A stretch of DNA of 64,000 bases. It comes from Martinezella rhizogenes (GTDB lineage Bacteria > Pseudomonadota > Alphaproteobacteria > Rhizobiales > Rhizobiaceae). Of the stretch, positions 25,323-33,744 are shown piece after piece. The stretch lies in NCBI RefSeq assembly GCF_007002745.1, contig NZ_SGNY01000003.1:434001-498000 (forward strand). Reading direction: 5' to 3'. Every line of letters starts with the position of its first letter. Positions within the stretch are counted from its first letter, which is position 1. The position numbers and the translations under genes are program-made. Below the pieces are notes generated by a model. That model worked only from the letters and a program-made list of their open reading frames with translations. It made no database searches and had not been told where the DNA came from.

Positions 25323-26264
25323 ATGGCCCCAAACCAGTTTTCTTCCGGTGACGTCATTGCCGACCGCCGGGCCGACTATGCCCGCATGTTGGCGGAAGGC
25401 GGTGATTATCCCGCCGCCGCCGAACTTATGGAACAGGCGCTTGAACTGGCGCCACGGTGGACGGCGGGATGGTTTCGCTTCGGGGAATATCACGAAAAGG
25501 CGGGCGACACCGCAAAAGCGGTGGCGGCTTACGAGAAAGTCGCCGAGCTGGATAGGGAAGGGCTGTTTGCAGCCGAACTGAAACTTGCGGTTCTCGGCGC
25601 CGCGGAAACACCCGAGCAGCCGCCGAGCCGTTACGTGGAAGGGCTGTTTGACGATTATGCCGACCGCTTCGAAACCTCGCTGGTTGAGAAGCTGGACTAC
25701 AGCGTGCCGCAAAAACTGGCGGAACTGATCGGCAAGGCGGCGAAAGGCGGCGTCTTCGACACCATTGTCGATATCGGCTGCGGTACCGGTCTTCTCGGCG
25801 TCGAAATCCGCTCCCTCGCAAAACGGCTGGAGGGGTTCGATATTTCGCAGAACATGCTGGCCAAGGCCGAGGAAAAGGATCTCTACGATCATCTCGACCA
25901 GGCCGATCTTTCATTGGATGAAGAGACCTCCGGACTGTTCACCCCGGCACTTGCGCGCCACCGCGCCGATCTCGTCGCCGCCGCCGACGTCATGATGTAT
26001 CTTGGCAGCCTCGAAACCGTCATGCCGCTCGTTTCCGCCCTGCTCAAGCCATCGGGCTTTTTCGCCTTCTCGGTGGAGGATGCGGGAGATGAAGAAGGGT
26101 TCATCCTACGGGAATCCCTTCGTTACGCCCATTCCAAAAGCTACGTGACCGACCTTCTGGAGCGGGCGGGCTTTTCCCTCATCGAAATCCGCAAAACCAC
26201 CATTCGCAAGGATGCCGGAAAACCCCTTTCCGGCATTCTCTTTCTTGCCCGCGCCAGAGCCTGA
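25323..26264 (+). CDS. TPR-containing SAM-dependent methyltransferase
   Basis: The 313-residue protein begins with two to three tetratricopeptide-like helical pairs (AAAELMEQALELAPRW, KAVAAYEKVAELD), then a class I methyltransferase domain: SAM motif I TIVDIGCGTGLLGVEI, FDISQNMLAKA and ADVMMYLG. The substrate is unknown; the TPR part suggests a protein partner. The ATG at 25323 has AGGA seven bases upstream. The gene stands alone. Confidence 0.85.
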   Translation: MAPNQFSSGDVIADRRADYARMLAEGGDYPAAAELMEQALELAPRWTAGWFRFGEYHEKAGDTAKAVAAYEKVAELDREGLFAAELKLAVLGAAETPEQPPSRYVEGLFDDYADRFETSLVEKLDYSVPQKLAELIGKAAKGGVFDTIVDIGCGTGLLGVEIRSLAKRLEGFDISQNMLAKAEEKDLYDHLDQADLSLDEETSGLFTPALARHRADLVAAADVMMYLGSLETVMPLVSALLKPSGFFAFSVEDAGDEEGFILRESLRYAHSKSYVTDLLERAGFSLIEIRKTTIRKDAGKPLSGILFLARARA

Positions 26265-26371
26265 ACATTCCGTTTGTTGCCTTTTTCACGATAGGTCAGC
26301 CTTGCTTACATATCCACCTTGATCCGGGGTTTTTTGCAGTGCAAAATATGCCGGAAACCTGAGGGAAAAGC

Positions 26372-27010
26372 GTGAGCAGAACGAGAAGCGTTTACAGCAT
26401 GTGGAGTTCCGATCCGGCCAGACATGCGCCGGTGGAAGACGTGCAGGGCATCGTCACCGGTGCCATCATCTCGGCGCTCGGCTTTTATCTTTTGAACAAG
26501 GTCGGCCTTCTGACCGGCGGCACCGCTGGCGTCGCCTTTCTCATTCATTATGCCTTCGGCGTCAGTTTTGGCCTACTGTTCTTCCTCGTCAATCTGCCCT
26601 TTTATTACCTGTCCTTCCGCCGTCTCGGTCTCGCTTTTTCGTTCAAGACTTTCATCGCCATCGGCCTTGTTTCTGTGCTGACGGAGGTGGAGGCGCGCTG
26701 GATGGTCATCGACAGCATCAATCCGCTCTGGGCGGCGCTGCTTGGCGGTCTGCTTCTGGGCTATGGGCTACTGGCGCTTTATCGCCATCGCGCCAGCCTC
26801 GGCGGCATCGGCATTCTCGCCATCTATATTCAGGACCGCTTCGGCATCCGCGCCGGCCTTATCCAGCTGGCATTCGACGCCTTTGTCATGCTCTGCGCTT
26901 TCCTCGTCATCGATTCGGCCACCGTGGTCTATTCGATCGTCGGTGCTTTCGTTCTCAACATATTCCTCGCCATCAACCACCGCTCGGACAGATACATCGT
27001 CGTGCGTTAA
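26372..27010 (+). CDS. YitT family membrane protein, copy 1
   Basis: The 212-residue protein has five to six hydrophobic helices and the YitT/DUF161 signature GLLTGGTAGVAFLIHYAFG and LGGIGILAIYIQDRFGIRAG. It starts with GTG at 26372, behind GAGGGAAAAG. Unlike Bacillus YitT it lacks the C-terminal cytoplasmic DUF2179 domain, so it is a membrane core only. Transport function in the family is suspected but not settled. It is followed by a paralogue in tandem. Confidence 0.85.
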   Translation: MSRTRSVYSMWSSDPARHAPVEDVQGIVTGAIISALGFYLLNKVGLLTGGTAGVAFLIHYAFGVSFGLLFFLVNLPFYYLSFRRLGLAFSFKTFIAIGLVSVLTEVEARWMVIDSINPLWAALLGGLLLGYGLLALYRHRASLGGIGILAIYIQDRFGIRAGLIQLAFDAFVMLCAFLVIDSATVVYSIVGAFVLNIFLAINHRSDRYIVVR

Positions 27011-27101
27011 GCAGAACGCTTGAAATTCGTCGGGCTTCGGCGCAATAGCTGGGCAAGGTGGGGCCAGATCTGGCCATATCTGGCAAGTCAGGGGAAAATG
27101 C

Positions 27102-27743
27102 ATGGACGATACCAGCGCGCGCAGGCGATTGAACCTTTGGACGTCGGCGCCCGATCGCCATTCGCTGCTGGAAGATGCGCAGGCCATCCTAGCGGGCAGC
27201 ATGCTGATTTCACTCGGCGTCACGCTGTTTTCCGCTGCGGGTCTCCTCACCGGCGGTGTGGTGGGTCTCGCATTTCTGGCGCATTACGCCAGCGGCTTCA
27301 GCTTCGGCGCGCTGTTTTTTCTCGCCAATCTGCCGTTTTATTATCTCGCCTTTCGCCGCCTCGGCCTCGCCTTTACCATCAAGACCTTCTGCGCCATCGC
27401 GATGACGGCGCTGCTGTCCGAATACATGCCGGGCTTTTTCGCTTTTGAGAGCATCAATCCGATTGCAGCTGCACTCTTCGGCGGATTGACGGTTGCCGCC
27501 GGCATGCTGGCTCTGTTTCGCCACCGCACCAGCCTCGGCGGTTTCGGCATATTGGCACTTTATCTGCAGGATCGTTTCGGCTGGCGTGCCGGCCTCGTGC
27601 AGCTCGCCTTTGATGGCATGGTGCTGGCCTGCTCCTTCTTCGTCGCGACGCCTTTCGTCATCCTCTGTTCCATCCTCGGCGCGCTGGTCATGAACCTTAC
27701 CCTTGCCGTCAATCACAGAAACGACCGCTACATCGCCATGTAG
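27102..27743 (+). CDS. YitT family membrane protein, copy 2
   Basis: This 213-residue paralogue of the preceding gene shares the same motifs (GLLTGGVVGLAFLAHYASG, LGGFGILALYLQDRFGWRAG) and length. The pair may have arisen by tandem duplication. AGGGGAAAATGC lies just before the ATG. The last codons (NDRYIAM) are encoded by the left arm of a perfect 14-bp hairpin that also forms the terminator, so the coding end is constrained by RNA structure. Confidence 0.85.
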   Translation: MDDTSARRRLNLWTSAPDRHSLLEDAQAILAGSMLISLGVTLFSAAGLLTGGVVGLAFLAHYASGFSFGALFFLANLPFYYLAFRRLGLAFTIKTFCAIAMTALLSEYMPGFFAFESINPIAAALFGGLTVAAGMLALFRHRTSLGGFGILALYLQDRFGWRAGLVQLAFDGMVLACSFFVATPFVILCSILGALVMNLTLAVNHRNDRYIAM

Positions 27744-27757
27744 CGGTCGTTCTTTTT
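27720..27757 (+). terminator. Rho-independent terminator overlapping the end of the second yitT gene
   Basis: There is a perfect 14-bp stem: AACGACCGCTACAT (27720-27733) pairs with ATGTAGCGGTCGTT (27738-27751) around a CGCC loop, followed by CTTTTT. The stop codon TAG lies inside the right arm. It ends transcription of the YitT pair before the convergent AhpD-like gene. No U-tract is present on the other strand, so it should work in one direction. Confidence 0.85.
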
Positions 27758-27768
27758 AGATCGAAGGG

Positions 27769-28230
27769 TCAGGCTGCTTTCGCAGCCGCATCCACCGGGT
27801 GCTGCGAGCGGAAGCCCACTGCGATGCGGTTCCATGTATTGATGGCGCCGATGGCAACCGTAATCTTTACGATATCTTCGTCCGAGAAATGCGCCTTGAG
27901 GGTTTCGAAGGCATCATCCGGCGCGCCGGTTTCGGCAATCTTGGTCACCGCATCCACCCAGCCGAGCAGTGCCCGCTCCTGTTCGGTATAAACGGTGGAT
28001 TCCCGCCAGACGCTCATCAGGTTGATCCATTGTTCGGCAAGACCGTCATGGCGGCTTTCCTTGACATGCATGTCCACACAGAAGGCGCAGCCGTTGATGA
28101 TCGAGGCACGCAGCTTGATGAGGTGAACGAAGCGGCGCTCAAGGCCGCTGCTCTGGACGTAGTTTTCCAATGCCATCACGGCCTTGAAAGCTTCGGGGGA
28201 TGCTTTGGCATAGTTGATGCGGGTTTTCAT
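27769..28230 (-). CDS. AhpD-like carboxymuconolactone decarboxylase family protein
   Basis: The 153-residue protein shows the alkylhydroperoxidase core: INGCAFCVDMHVKESR with the redox pair Cys48/Cys51 and the nearby His55. Such proteins reduce peroxides or act as gamma-carboxymuconolactone decarboxylases; the CxxC...H layout favours peroxidase chemistry. It lies 114 bases downstream of an Rrf2 regulator on the same strand, a common pairing in which the regulator controls the peroxidase. Confidence 0.85.
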   Translation of the reverse strand: MKTRINYAKASPEAFKAVMALENYVQSSGLERRFVHLIKLRASIINGCAFCVDMHVKESRHDGLAEQWINLMSVWRESTVYTEQERALLGWVDAVTKIAETGAPDDAFETLKAHFSDEDIVKITVAIGAINTWNRIAVGFRSQHPVDAAAKAA

Positions 28231-28344
28231 CGGTTTCTCCAGTGGTTGGCGTCTATTTGAGGGTATGCAATATCGGTCCGGAAAGCTGTCAGGCTCACCG
28301 GTATTGGCTTGGCAGGTTTGTCGGTGGTTCTGTCTTTTCGGGTT

Positions 28345-28848
28345 TCAGCGCGTCATCGTCTTGCGCTCGTTCAACTCCAGAAAGGCGCAGCCGCGCGCGG
28401 CAATCCCGCCATCGTCATTGGCGGCAAGATCACCCAGAATGTCGGCGATGCTAGTCTTGGCAAGTTCCGCCCGGTAGACCTTCTCCGCTTTCAGCATCGC
28501 GGCATTGATGCCGCAAGGCTTGGTAAAATATCGTCCCGGCAAGGGGTTCGGCCCGCGCTGGCGGAGTTCGGCGCAGCGGAAGGCTGGCTGCGGCCCCTCG
28601 ACCGCCAGCACGATATCGAGCAGCGTGATCTTGTCGGTTGCCCGGGCCAGACGATAACCGCCCTTCGGCCCCGGCACGGTGGCGACAATTCCCGCGCTCG
28701 ACAGTGATTGCAGGTGCTTCAGGAGGTAGCTCGTGGAAACGCCGTGGAATTCCGCCAGCGCCGCTGCGGACAGCACGCCGCCTTCGGAAAGGCCCGCCAG
28801 CATGCCCACGCTATGAATGGCTTGTTCCACGCCGTCCCCAAGCTTCAT
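28345..28848 (-). CDS. Rrf2 family transcriptional regulator
   Basis: The 167-residue protein has the N-terminal winged helix-turn-helix (LAEFHGVSTSYLLKHLQSL, PGPKGGYRLAR) of Rrf2 proteins. Cysteines sit at 92, 112 and 154; iron-sulfur members such as IscR and NsrR use three Cys closer together (within about 12 residues), so a redox or thiol role is possible but the cluster type cannot be read. A 10-bp inverted repeat at 28878-28902, 30 bases upstream of its start, is the obvious autoregulatory site. The downstream AhpD-like gene is a likely target. Confidence 0.9.
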   Translation of the reverse strand: MKLGDGVEQAIHSVGMLAGLSEGGVLSAAALAEFHGVSTSYLLKHLQSLSSAGIVATVPGPKGGYRLARATDKITLLDIVLAVEGPQPAFRCAELRQRGPNPLPGRYFTKPCGINAAMLKAEKVYRAELAKTSIADILGDLAANDDGGIAARGCAFLELNERKTMTR

Positions 28849-28877
28849 CGGTCTTTCCCGTGTCCCGTTGCCTCAAT

Positions 28878-28902
28878 ATCGTGGATATTATTTATCCATG
28901 AT
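28878..28902. promoter_or_regulatory. Inverted repeat, probable Rrf2 operator
   Basis: The arms ATCGTGGATA (28878-28887) and TATCCATGAT (28893-28902) match at 9 of 10 positions around TTATT. The dyad sits between the divergent Rrf2 gene and the DEXH helicase gene. Spacing and size suit a dimeric winged-helix regulator. It might also affect the helicase promoter. Confidence 0.55.
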
Positions 28903-28969
28903 TATGGTTTCCTGTCAAGCGGCTATGTTCCGCCCTTCTTTTTTGCTGCTTTTTCACTACCTTGAAGGT

Positions 28970-31489
28970 GTGAAACACACCGAGTCTCCCACTTCCGGCA
29001 CGCATGTCGGCACCTTGCCCCTTCCATTCCAGAAATGGTTTGCAGAAAAAGGGTGGTCTCCGCGCGCGCATCAATTGGAGCTGATGGCGCGGGCGCGGGG
29101 TGGTGAAAACATGCTGCTGATCGCGCCGACAGGTGCCGGCAAGACGCTTGGCGGCTTCATGGCCTCGCTCACGGATCTGGCGGAACGTGGCAAGGTGCCG
29201 GCGGGCGCCGGTTTCGTCGGTGTACACACGCTTTATATTTCGCCGCTGAAGGCGCTTGCCGTGGATATCGAGCGCAACCTCACGAAGCCCGTCTTCGAAA
29301 TGGGCCTGCCGATTTCCATCGAAACGCGCACGGGTGACACGCCGCAGGCCAAACGCCAGCGCCAGAAGGTCAAACCGCCCGATATTCTGCTGACCACGCC
29401 CGAGCAGGTGTCGCTGCTGCTTGCCAACAAGGAGGCTGAACGGTTTTTCCGTGACCTGAAATATGTGGTGCTGGACGAGCTGCATTCGCTCGTCACCTCC
29501 AAGCGCGGTCATTTGCTGTCGCTGGCACTCGCCCGGGTGCGCCGACATGCGCCAGATGTGCGCTTCATCGGTCTTTCCGCCACCGTGGCGGAGCCAATGG
29601 ATCTGCGCCGTTACCTCGCACCGCAGGGACAAAGCGAACCGCCGGCCGGTCTCATCATGGTCGAAGGCGGCGCAAAACCGGATATCGCCATTCTGCAGAC
29701 GGAAGAACGCATCCCATGGTCGGGCCATTCGGCAAGCTATGCCATGAAGGATTTGTATCCGGCGCTGAAAGAGCACCAGACAACGCTGATCTTCGTCAAC
29801 ACCCGCTCGCAGGCGGAGAGGATTTTCCAGGAACTCTGGACCATCAATGACGACAATCTGCCCATCGCGCTGCATCACGGCTCGCTGGATGCCGGCCAGC
29901 GCCGCAGGGTGGAAGCGGCCATGGCGGAGAACAAATTGCGCGCCGTCGTTGCCACATCCACGCTCGATCTCGGGATAGACTGGGGCGATGTCGATCTCGT
30001 TGTGCATGTCGGCGCGCCGAAGGGCGCAAGCCGCCTTGCCCAGCGCATCGGCCGTGCCAATCACCGCATGGACGAGCCGTCAAAAGCGATCCTCGTTCCC
30101 GCCAACCGTTTCGAGGTGATGGAGTGCCGGGCGGCGCTCGATGCCAATTACATCGGTGCGCAGGATACGCCGCCGATTGCTGAAGGCGCGCTCGATGTTC
30201 TCGCCCAGCATGTGCTCGGCATGGCCTGCGCTGAACCTTTCGATGCCGACGAGCTCTATCGTGAAGTAACAAGCGCTTCACCCTATGCCGACCTGCCGCG
30301 CGCCACCTTCGACCGGGTGGTGGATTTTACCGCCACCGGTGGTTATGCGCTGCGGACCTATGAACGCTACGCCCGCATCCGCCAGATGAAGGACGGCCGC
30401 TGGCGTGTCTCCAATCCGGCGGTCGCGCAGCAATATCGCCTGAACCTCGGCACCATCGTCGAGGCGGCCGAACTCAATGTCCGCATGGTCAAGCGTAACG
30501 CCAAAGGCACGGTCGGCCGCGGCGGCATGTCGCTTGGCAAGGTGGAAGAACATTTCCTCGAGCAGCTGGTACAGGGAGATACGTTCCTCTTCGCCGGCAA
30601 GGTGCTGCGGTTCGAAGGCATCAGGGAGAATGAATGCCTGGTGTCGCAGGCCTTCTCCATGGATCCAAAAATCCCCTCCTATGCCGGCGGCAAGTTTCCG
30701 CTTTCCACCTACCTCGCGGATCAGGTGCGCTCCATGCTCGCCGATCCCGCCCGCTGGCACGCGCTGCCGGATCAGGTGCGCGACTGGCTGGCGATCCAGA
30801 AGGAAAAATCGATCATTCCGAAGCGCGACGAGTTGCTGGTTGAGACCTTCCCCTTCCGCAAGCGCTTCTTCATGGTCATGTATCCCTTCGAGGGGCGGCT
30901 GGCGCACCAGACGCTGGGCATGCTTCTGACGCGGCGGCTGGAACGGGCTGGAGCAAAACCCATGGGTTTCGTCGCCACCGATTATTCGCTCGCCATCTGG
31001 GCCATGGAGGATATCGGCAGGCGGCTGAAATCCCGCCGCCTGTCGCTTGCCGAGCTATTGGACGAGGACATGCTGGGCGACGATCTGGAGGCATGGCTGG
31101 ACGAATCCTTTATGCTGAAGCGCACCTTCCGCAACTGCGCCGTGATTTCCGGCCTCATCGAGCGCCGCCATCCGGGCAAAGAAAAGACCGGTCGGCAGGT
31201 CACGGTCTCCGCCGATCTTATTTATGACGTTCTTCGCAGCCATGAGCCGGATCATATTCTGCTGGAGGCGACGCGGCGCGATGCGGCGGCGGGGCTTTTG
31301 GACATTGGCCGTCTTGGCGATATGCTGAAGCGAATCAAGGGCCACACCACCCACCGCGCGCTGGAACATGTTTCGCCGCTTGCCGTTCCGGTCATGCTGG
31401 AAATTGGCCGCGAGACGGTAGCGGGTGAGGCGATGGATCAGGTACTGGCCGAAGCCGCCGACGAGCTGATCGCCGAGGCGATGTCTTGA
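28970..31489 (+). CDS. Ligase-associated DNA-damage-response DEXH-box helicase
   Basis: The product is about 839 residues from the GTG at 28970; in-frame ATGs at 28898 and 28925 are alternatives, and the longer frame reaches 28817, but that part overlaps the operator and the Rrf2 gene. Motifs in order: PRAHQLELMARA (Q-motif-like), Walker A APTGAGKTL, YISPLKALA, TTPEQVSLLL, DEXH box VVLDELHSL, SATVAEP, then the second RecA lobe with FVNTRSQAERIF, HHGSLD and RIGRANHR. The C-terminal Lhr-like core follows. In bacteria this helicase occurs with an ATP-dependent LigD-type ligase, a nuclease and PdeM. Here PdeM follows 22 bases downstream; no ligase gene is in view. Confidence 0.9.
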   Translation: MKHTESPTSGTHVGTLPLPFQKWFAEKGWSPRAHQLELMARARGGENMLLIAPTGAGKTLGGFMASLTDLAERGKVPAGAGFVGVHTLYISPLKALAVDIERNLTKPVFEMGLPISIETRTGDTPQAKRQRQKVKPPDILLTTPEQVSLLLANKEAERFFRDLKYVVLDELHSLVTSKRGHLLSLALARVRRHAPDVRFIGLSATVAEPMDLRRYLAPQGQSEPPAGLIMVEGGAKPDIAILQTEERIPWSGHSASYAMKDLYPALKEHQTTLIFVNTRSQAERIFQELWTINDDNLPIALHHGSLDAGQRRRVEAAMAENKLRAVVATSTLDLGIDWGDVDLVVHVGAPKGASRLAQRIGRANHRMDEPSKAILVPANRFEVMECRAALDANYIGAQDTPPIAEGALDVLAQHVLGMACAEPFDADELYREVTSASPYADLPRATFDRVVDFTATGGYALRTYERYARIRQMKDGRWRVSNPAVAQQYRLNLGTIVEAAELNVRMVKRNAKGTVGRGGMSLGKVEEHFLEQLVQGDTFLFAGKVLRFEGIRENECLVSQAFSMDPKIPSYAGGKFPLSTYLADQVRSMLADPARWHALPDQVRDWLAIQKEKSIIPKRDELLVETFPFRKRFFMVMYPFEGRLAHQTLGMLLTRRLERAGAKPMGFVATDYSLAIWAMEDIGRRLKSRRLSLAELLDEDMLGDDLEAWLDESFMLKRTFRNCAVISGLIERRHPGKEKTGRQVTVSADLIYDVLRSHEPDHILLEATRRDAAAGLLDIGRLGDMLKRIKGHTTHRALEHVSPLAVPVMLEIGRETVAGEAMDQVLAEAADELIAEAMS

Positions 31490-31511
31490 AAATAAAGGAA
31501 CGAATGTAAAA

Positions 31512-32240
31512 GTGCTGAGCCGGCTGACACTGAGCGACCGATTTTCGAACGGCTTCGAATGTCTTGGCAGCGAAACCGCCATCAATGGCGTCGCCGCCTG
31601 GTGCGATCCGCTCGGCGGACTTTACCTGCCGGACCTGTCGCTGCTCGTCGTCTCCGACCTGCATCTGGAAAAGGGCGCGGCCTTCGCCCGGCGCGGTCGC
31701 ATGCTGCCGCCCTACGATACCATTGCGACGCTCAAGATCCTGTCATCCCTTGTCAGCCGCTATGATCCGAAGATCGTCGTCAGCCTCGGCGACAATTTCC
31801 ACGATCGCGTTGGTTCGCAGCACCTGCCGCTGATGCTGCGCGAACTCATCCGCGAGATGGCGCGTGGCCGCGAATGGATATGGATCAACGGCAATCACGA
31901 TCCTGACGGTACCGTCGATCTGCCGGGTTCTTCGGTGGACGAGATGTTTTACGGCAATCTCACCTTCCGCCATGAACCGAAGCTGCGCGATGCCACCGGG
32001 GAAATCGCCGGGCACCTGCATCCCTCCGCCACGGTTCGCCGCCGCGAGAAGACGGTGCGGCGGCCCTGTTTCGCCACGGATGGGTCGCGTCTGCTGATGC
32101 CGGCATTCGGGGTGATGAGCGGCGGGCTGGATTTGCGCCACAAGGCCATGCGTGGCCTGTTCGATCATGCGGCGCTCGTCGCGCATCTGATGGGACGGGA
32201 CCGCATCTATTCGGTGCGGTTCTCAAATCTGCTCGGCTGA
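31512..32240 (+). CDS. pdeM: Ligase-associated DNA-damage-response endonuclease PdeM
   Basis: The 242-residue metallophosphoesterase carries all calcineurin-type metal motifs: VVSDLHLEKGAAFARRG, SLGDNFHD, WINGNHDPD and AGHLHPSATVRR. It starts with GTG at 31512; an ATG eight bases earlier is directly followed by a stop. Its position right after the DEXH helicase is the family's usual context and supports a DNA repair role; the enzyme is expected to cut DNA with Mn2+ or similar metals. Confidence 0.9.
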   Translation: MLSRLTLSDRFSNGFECLGSETAINGVAAWCDPLGGLYLPDLSLLVVSDLHLEKGAAFARRGRMLPPYDTIATLKILSSLVSRYDPKIVVSLGDNFHDRVGSQHLPLMLRELIREMARGREWIWINGNHDPDGTVDLPGSSVDEMFYGNLTFRHEPKLRDATGEIAGHLHPSATVRRREKTVRRPCFATDGSRLLMPAFGVMSGGLDLRHKAMRGLFDHAALVAHLMGRDRIYSVRFSNLLG

Positions 32241-32318
32241 GCGTATCATCGCCGTTATGTCTTCGCTTTTATGCATCGTCCGGACGTAAAACCGCTACGC
32301 GCTTTTGACGGAAATGCT

Positions 32319-32756
32319 CTATTGCCGGTAAACCAGCACCGGTATCTTCGAATTCTTCAGCACCTTTGCCGTGACGCTGCCGAGCAGCATCTCGATAAAG
32401 CTCCTGCGCCGGTGCGAAGCCATGGCGATGAGGTCGCAGCCGGTCCGGTCGGCGATTTCGATGATCGCCTCGTCCGGCCGTCCCGCTCGCGCCAGCAGCG
32501 CTTCGCAATCCAGTCCCATGGCGGCGGCATGCGCCTGCGTATAGCGCAGCAGATGCTCCGCCTCCTCGCATCGGTGGAATTCCTCTTCGGCAATGGCGGC
32601 AATGTCTTCGACGTCGCTCGCGATCACGTGAAAGGGTTCCGATACCGTCACGACGGTCACCTTTGCGCCGGCCTCCCTGGCGAGAGCGAACCCTTGGTCG
32701 ATTGCGATCTGCGCCAGCGGCGAGCCATCGGTGGGAATGAGAATGTGCTTGAACAT
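32319..32756 (-). CDS. Universal stress protein (UspA family)
   Basis: The 145-residue protein begins MFKHILIPTDGSPLAQIAID, and GGAGAAA precedes the ATG at 32756, which I prefer to a longer reading from 32801. The nucleotide-binding loop expected near the C-terminus reads ASHRRRSFIEMLLGSVTAKV: the usual first two Gly of the ATP-binding motif are missing, so it may be a non-ATP-binding member. It stands alone between convergent neighbours. Confidence 0.88.
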   Translation of the reverse strand: MFKHILIPTDGSPLAQIAIDQGFALAREAGAKVTVVTVSEPFHVIASDVEDIAAIAEEEFHRCEEAEHLLRYTQAHAAAMGLDCEALLARAGRPDEAIIEIADRTGCDLIAMASHRRRSFIEMLLGSVTAKVLKNSKIPVLVYRQ

Positions 32757-32916
32757 GACATTTCTCCTTTTCATCCCGGTCACAACCGCGCTGGCCGCCA
32801 CTATCTGGGTGCGTGGTTGTAACGTCTTGAATTTTACCGCAAACCGTTAAAGGAAGCGAATGCTATCTTTGCCGCTGCGGGCGGCAAACGCTCTCTTTTT
32901 CGCGATGAAAAAGCGG

Positions 32917-33744
32917 TCAGTCCTTGCGGAAGATGATACTGGCGCCCCAGCCGGTCACGACGGCCAGCAGAACGCAGAGCGCGCCATAGGCAAGCGGCGT
33001 CTGATGCGCCGCATCGGTGATGGCCTGTTCCATGCCCGTCTTGACGACACGCAGTTTCAGCTCGCGCTGGGCGATGAATTTGCCACTCTTGAACAGATAG
33101 GCGCGCGCTGTGTGCACACCGTTCGGCACGTTGGCGGGCAGGCGAAGCGTCGCCCAGAACAGGCCGGTGCGCTCAAGTCTCACCCCGGTCGTGTCATTGC
33201 GGTAGATGCCGCTGGAAAGCTTCAGGCGCCGGTATGCCTCCTGAAAATCGAACACATTGTCCGGTACGCCGGAAAACACCGCGCTTTTGAGCGACAGATG
33301 ATCGACGCCCAGTCCCATCGCCCGCAAGGTGCCGGGCGAGGCGATATCCGTGATGTCACGCGTGCTGGCCATGGAATAGGATTCCGGCAGCGGTGTGAAG
33401 GTGATCGCACTGGTGTTGATCCAGATGCCCGCCACGCGCTCCTTCTTGCGCACGGTCATATAGTCGGTCGGCCCTTCGAGCGTGACGACAATGTCATATT
33501 GGCCGATCGCCAGCAGCAGCTGGTCGGTATTGTTCAGTGCGCCGAAGAGAGTGAAATCCGCACCGCGAAAATCGGAGGCGATGGGAATTTCCGTCGTTGA
33601 TGCGCCGATTTCGATATTTTCCAGCAATGACCGCTGCTGCGTGCCGGGAGGCAGGGCAAGCGGCGGTGTCTGGGCGGAGGCCATGCTGCCAAAGGCAAGG
33701 CACGGCAAGAGCAGAAGGGCGGCGATGAGCAGGCGAGAGGTCAA
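32917..33744 (-). CDS. TIGR02186-type membrane-anchored periplasmic protein
   Basis: From the TTG at 33744 (overlapping the permease stop as TTGA) the protein is 275 residues: signal peptide LLIAALLLLPCLAFGSMASA, a periplasmic beta-rich body with IGASTTEIPIASDFRGADFT, and a C-terminal anchor GALCVLLAVVTGWGASIIF. A longer open frame up to 34374 overlaps the permease gene and is not coding. This family is found next to TauE/SafE-type permeases in alphaproteobacteria; a helper role in sulfur-compound export is inferred from that pairing. Confidence 0.82.
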   Translation of the reverse strand: MTSRLLIAALLLLPCLAFGSMASAQTPPLALPPGTQQRSLLENIEIGASTTEIPIASDFRGADFTLFGALNNTDQLLLAIGQYDIVVTLEGPTDYMTVRKKERVAGIWINTSAITFTPLPESYSMASTRDITDIASPGTLRAMGLGVDHLSLKSAVFSGVPDNVFDFQEAYRRLKLSSGIYRNDTTGVRLERTGLFWATLRLPANVPNGVHTARAYLFKSGKFIAQRELKLRVVKTGMEQAITDAAHQTPLAYGALCVLLAVVTGWGASIIFRKD

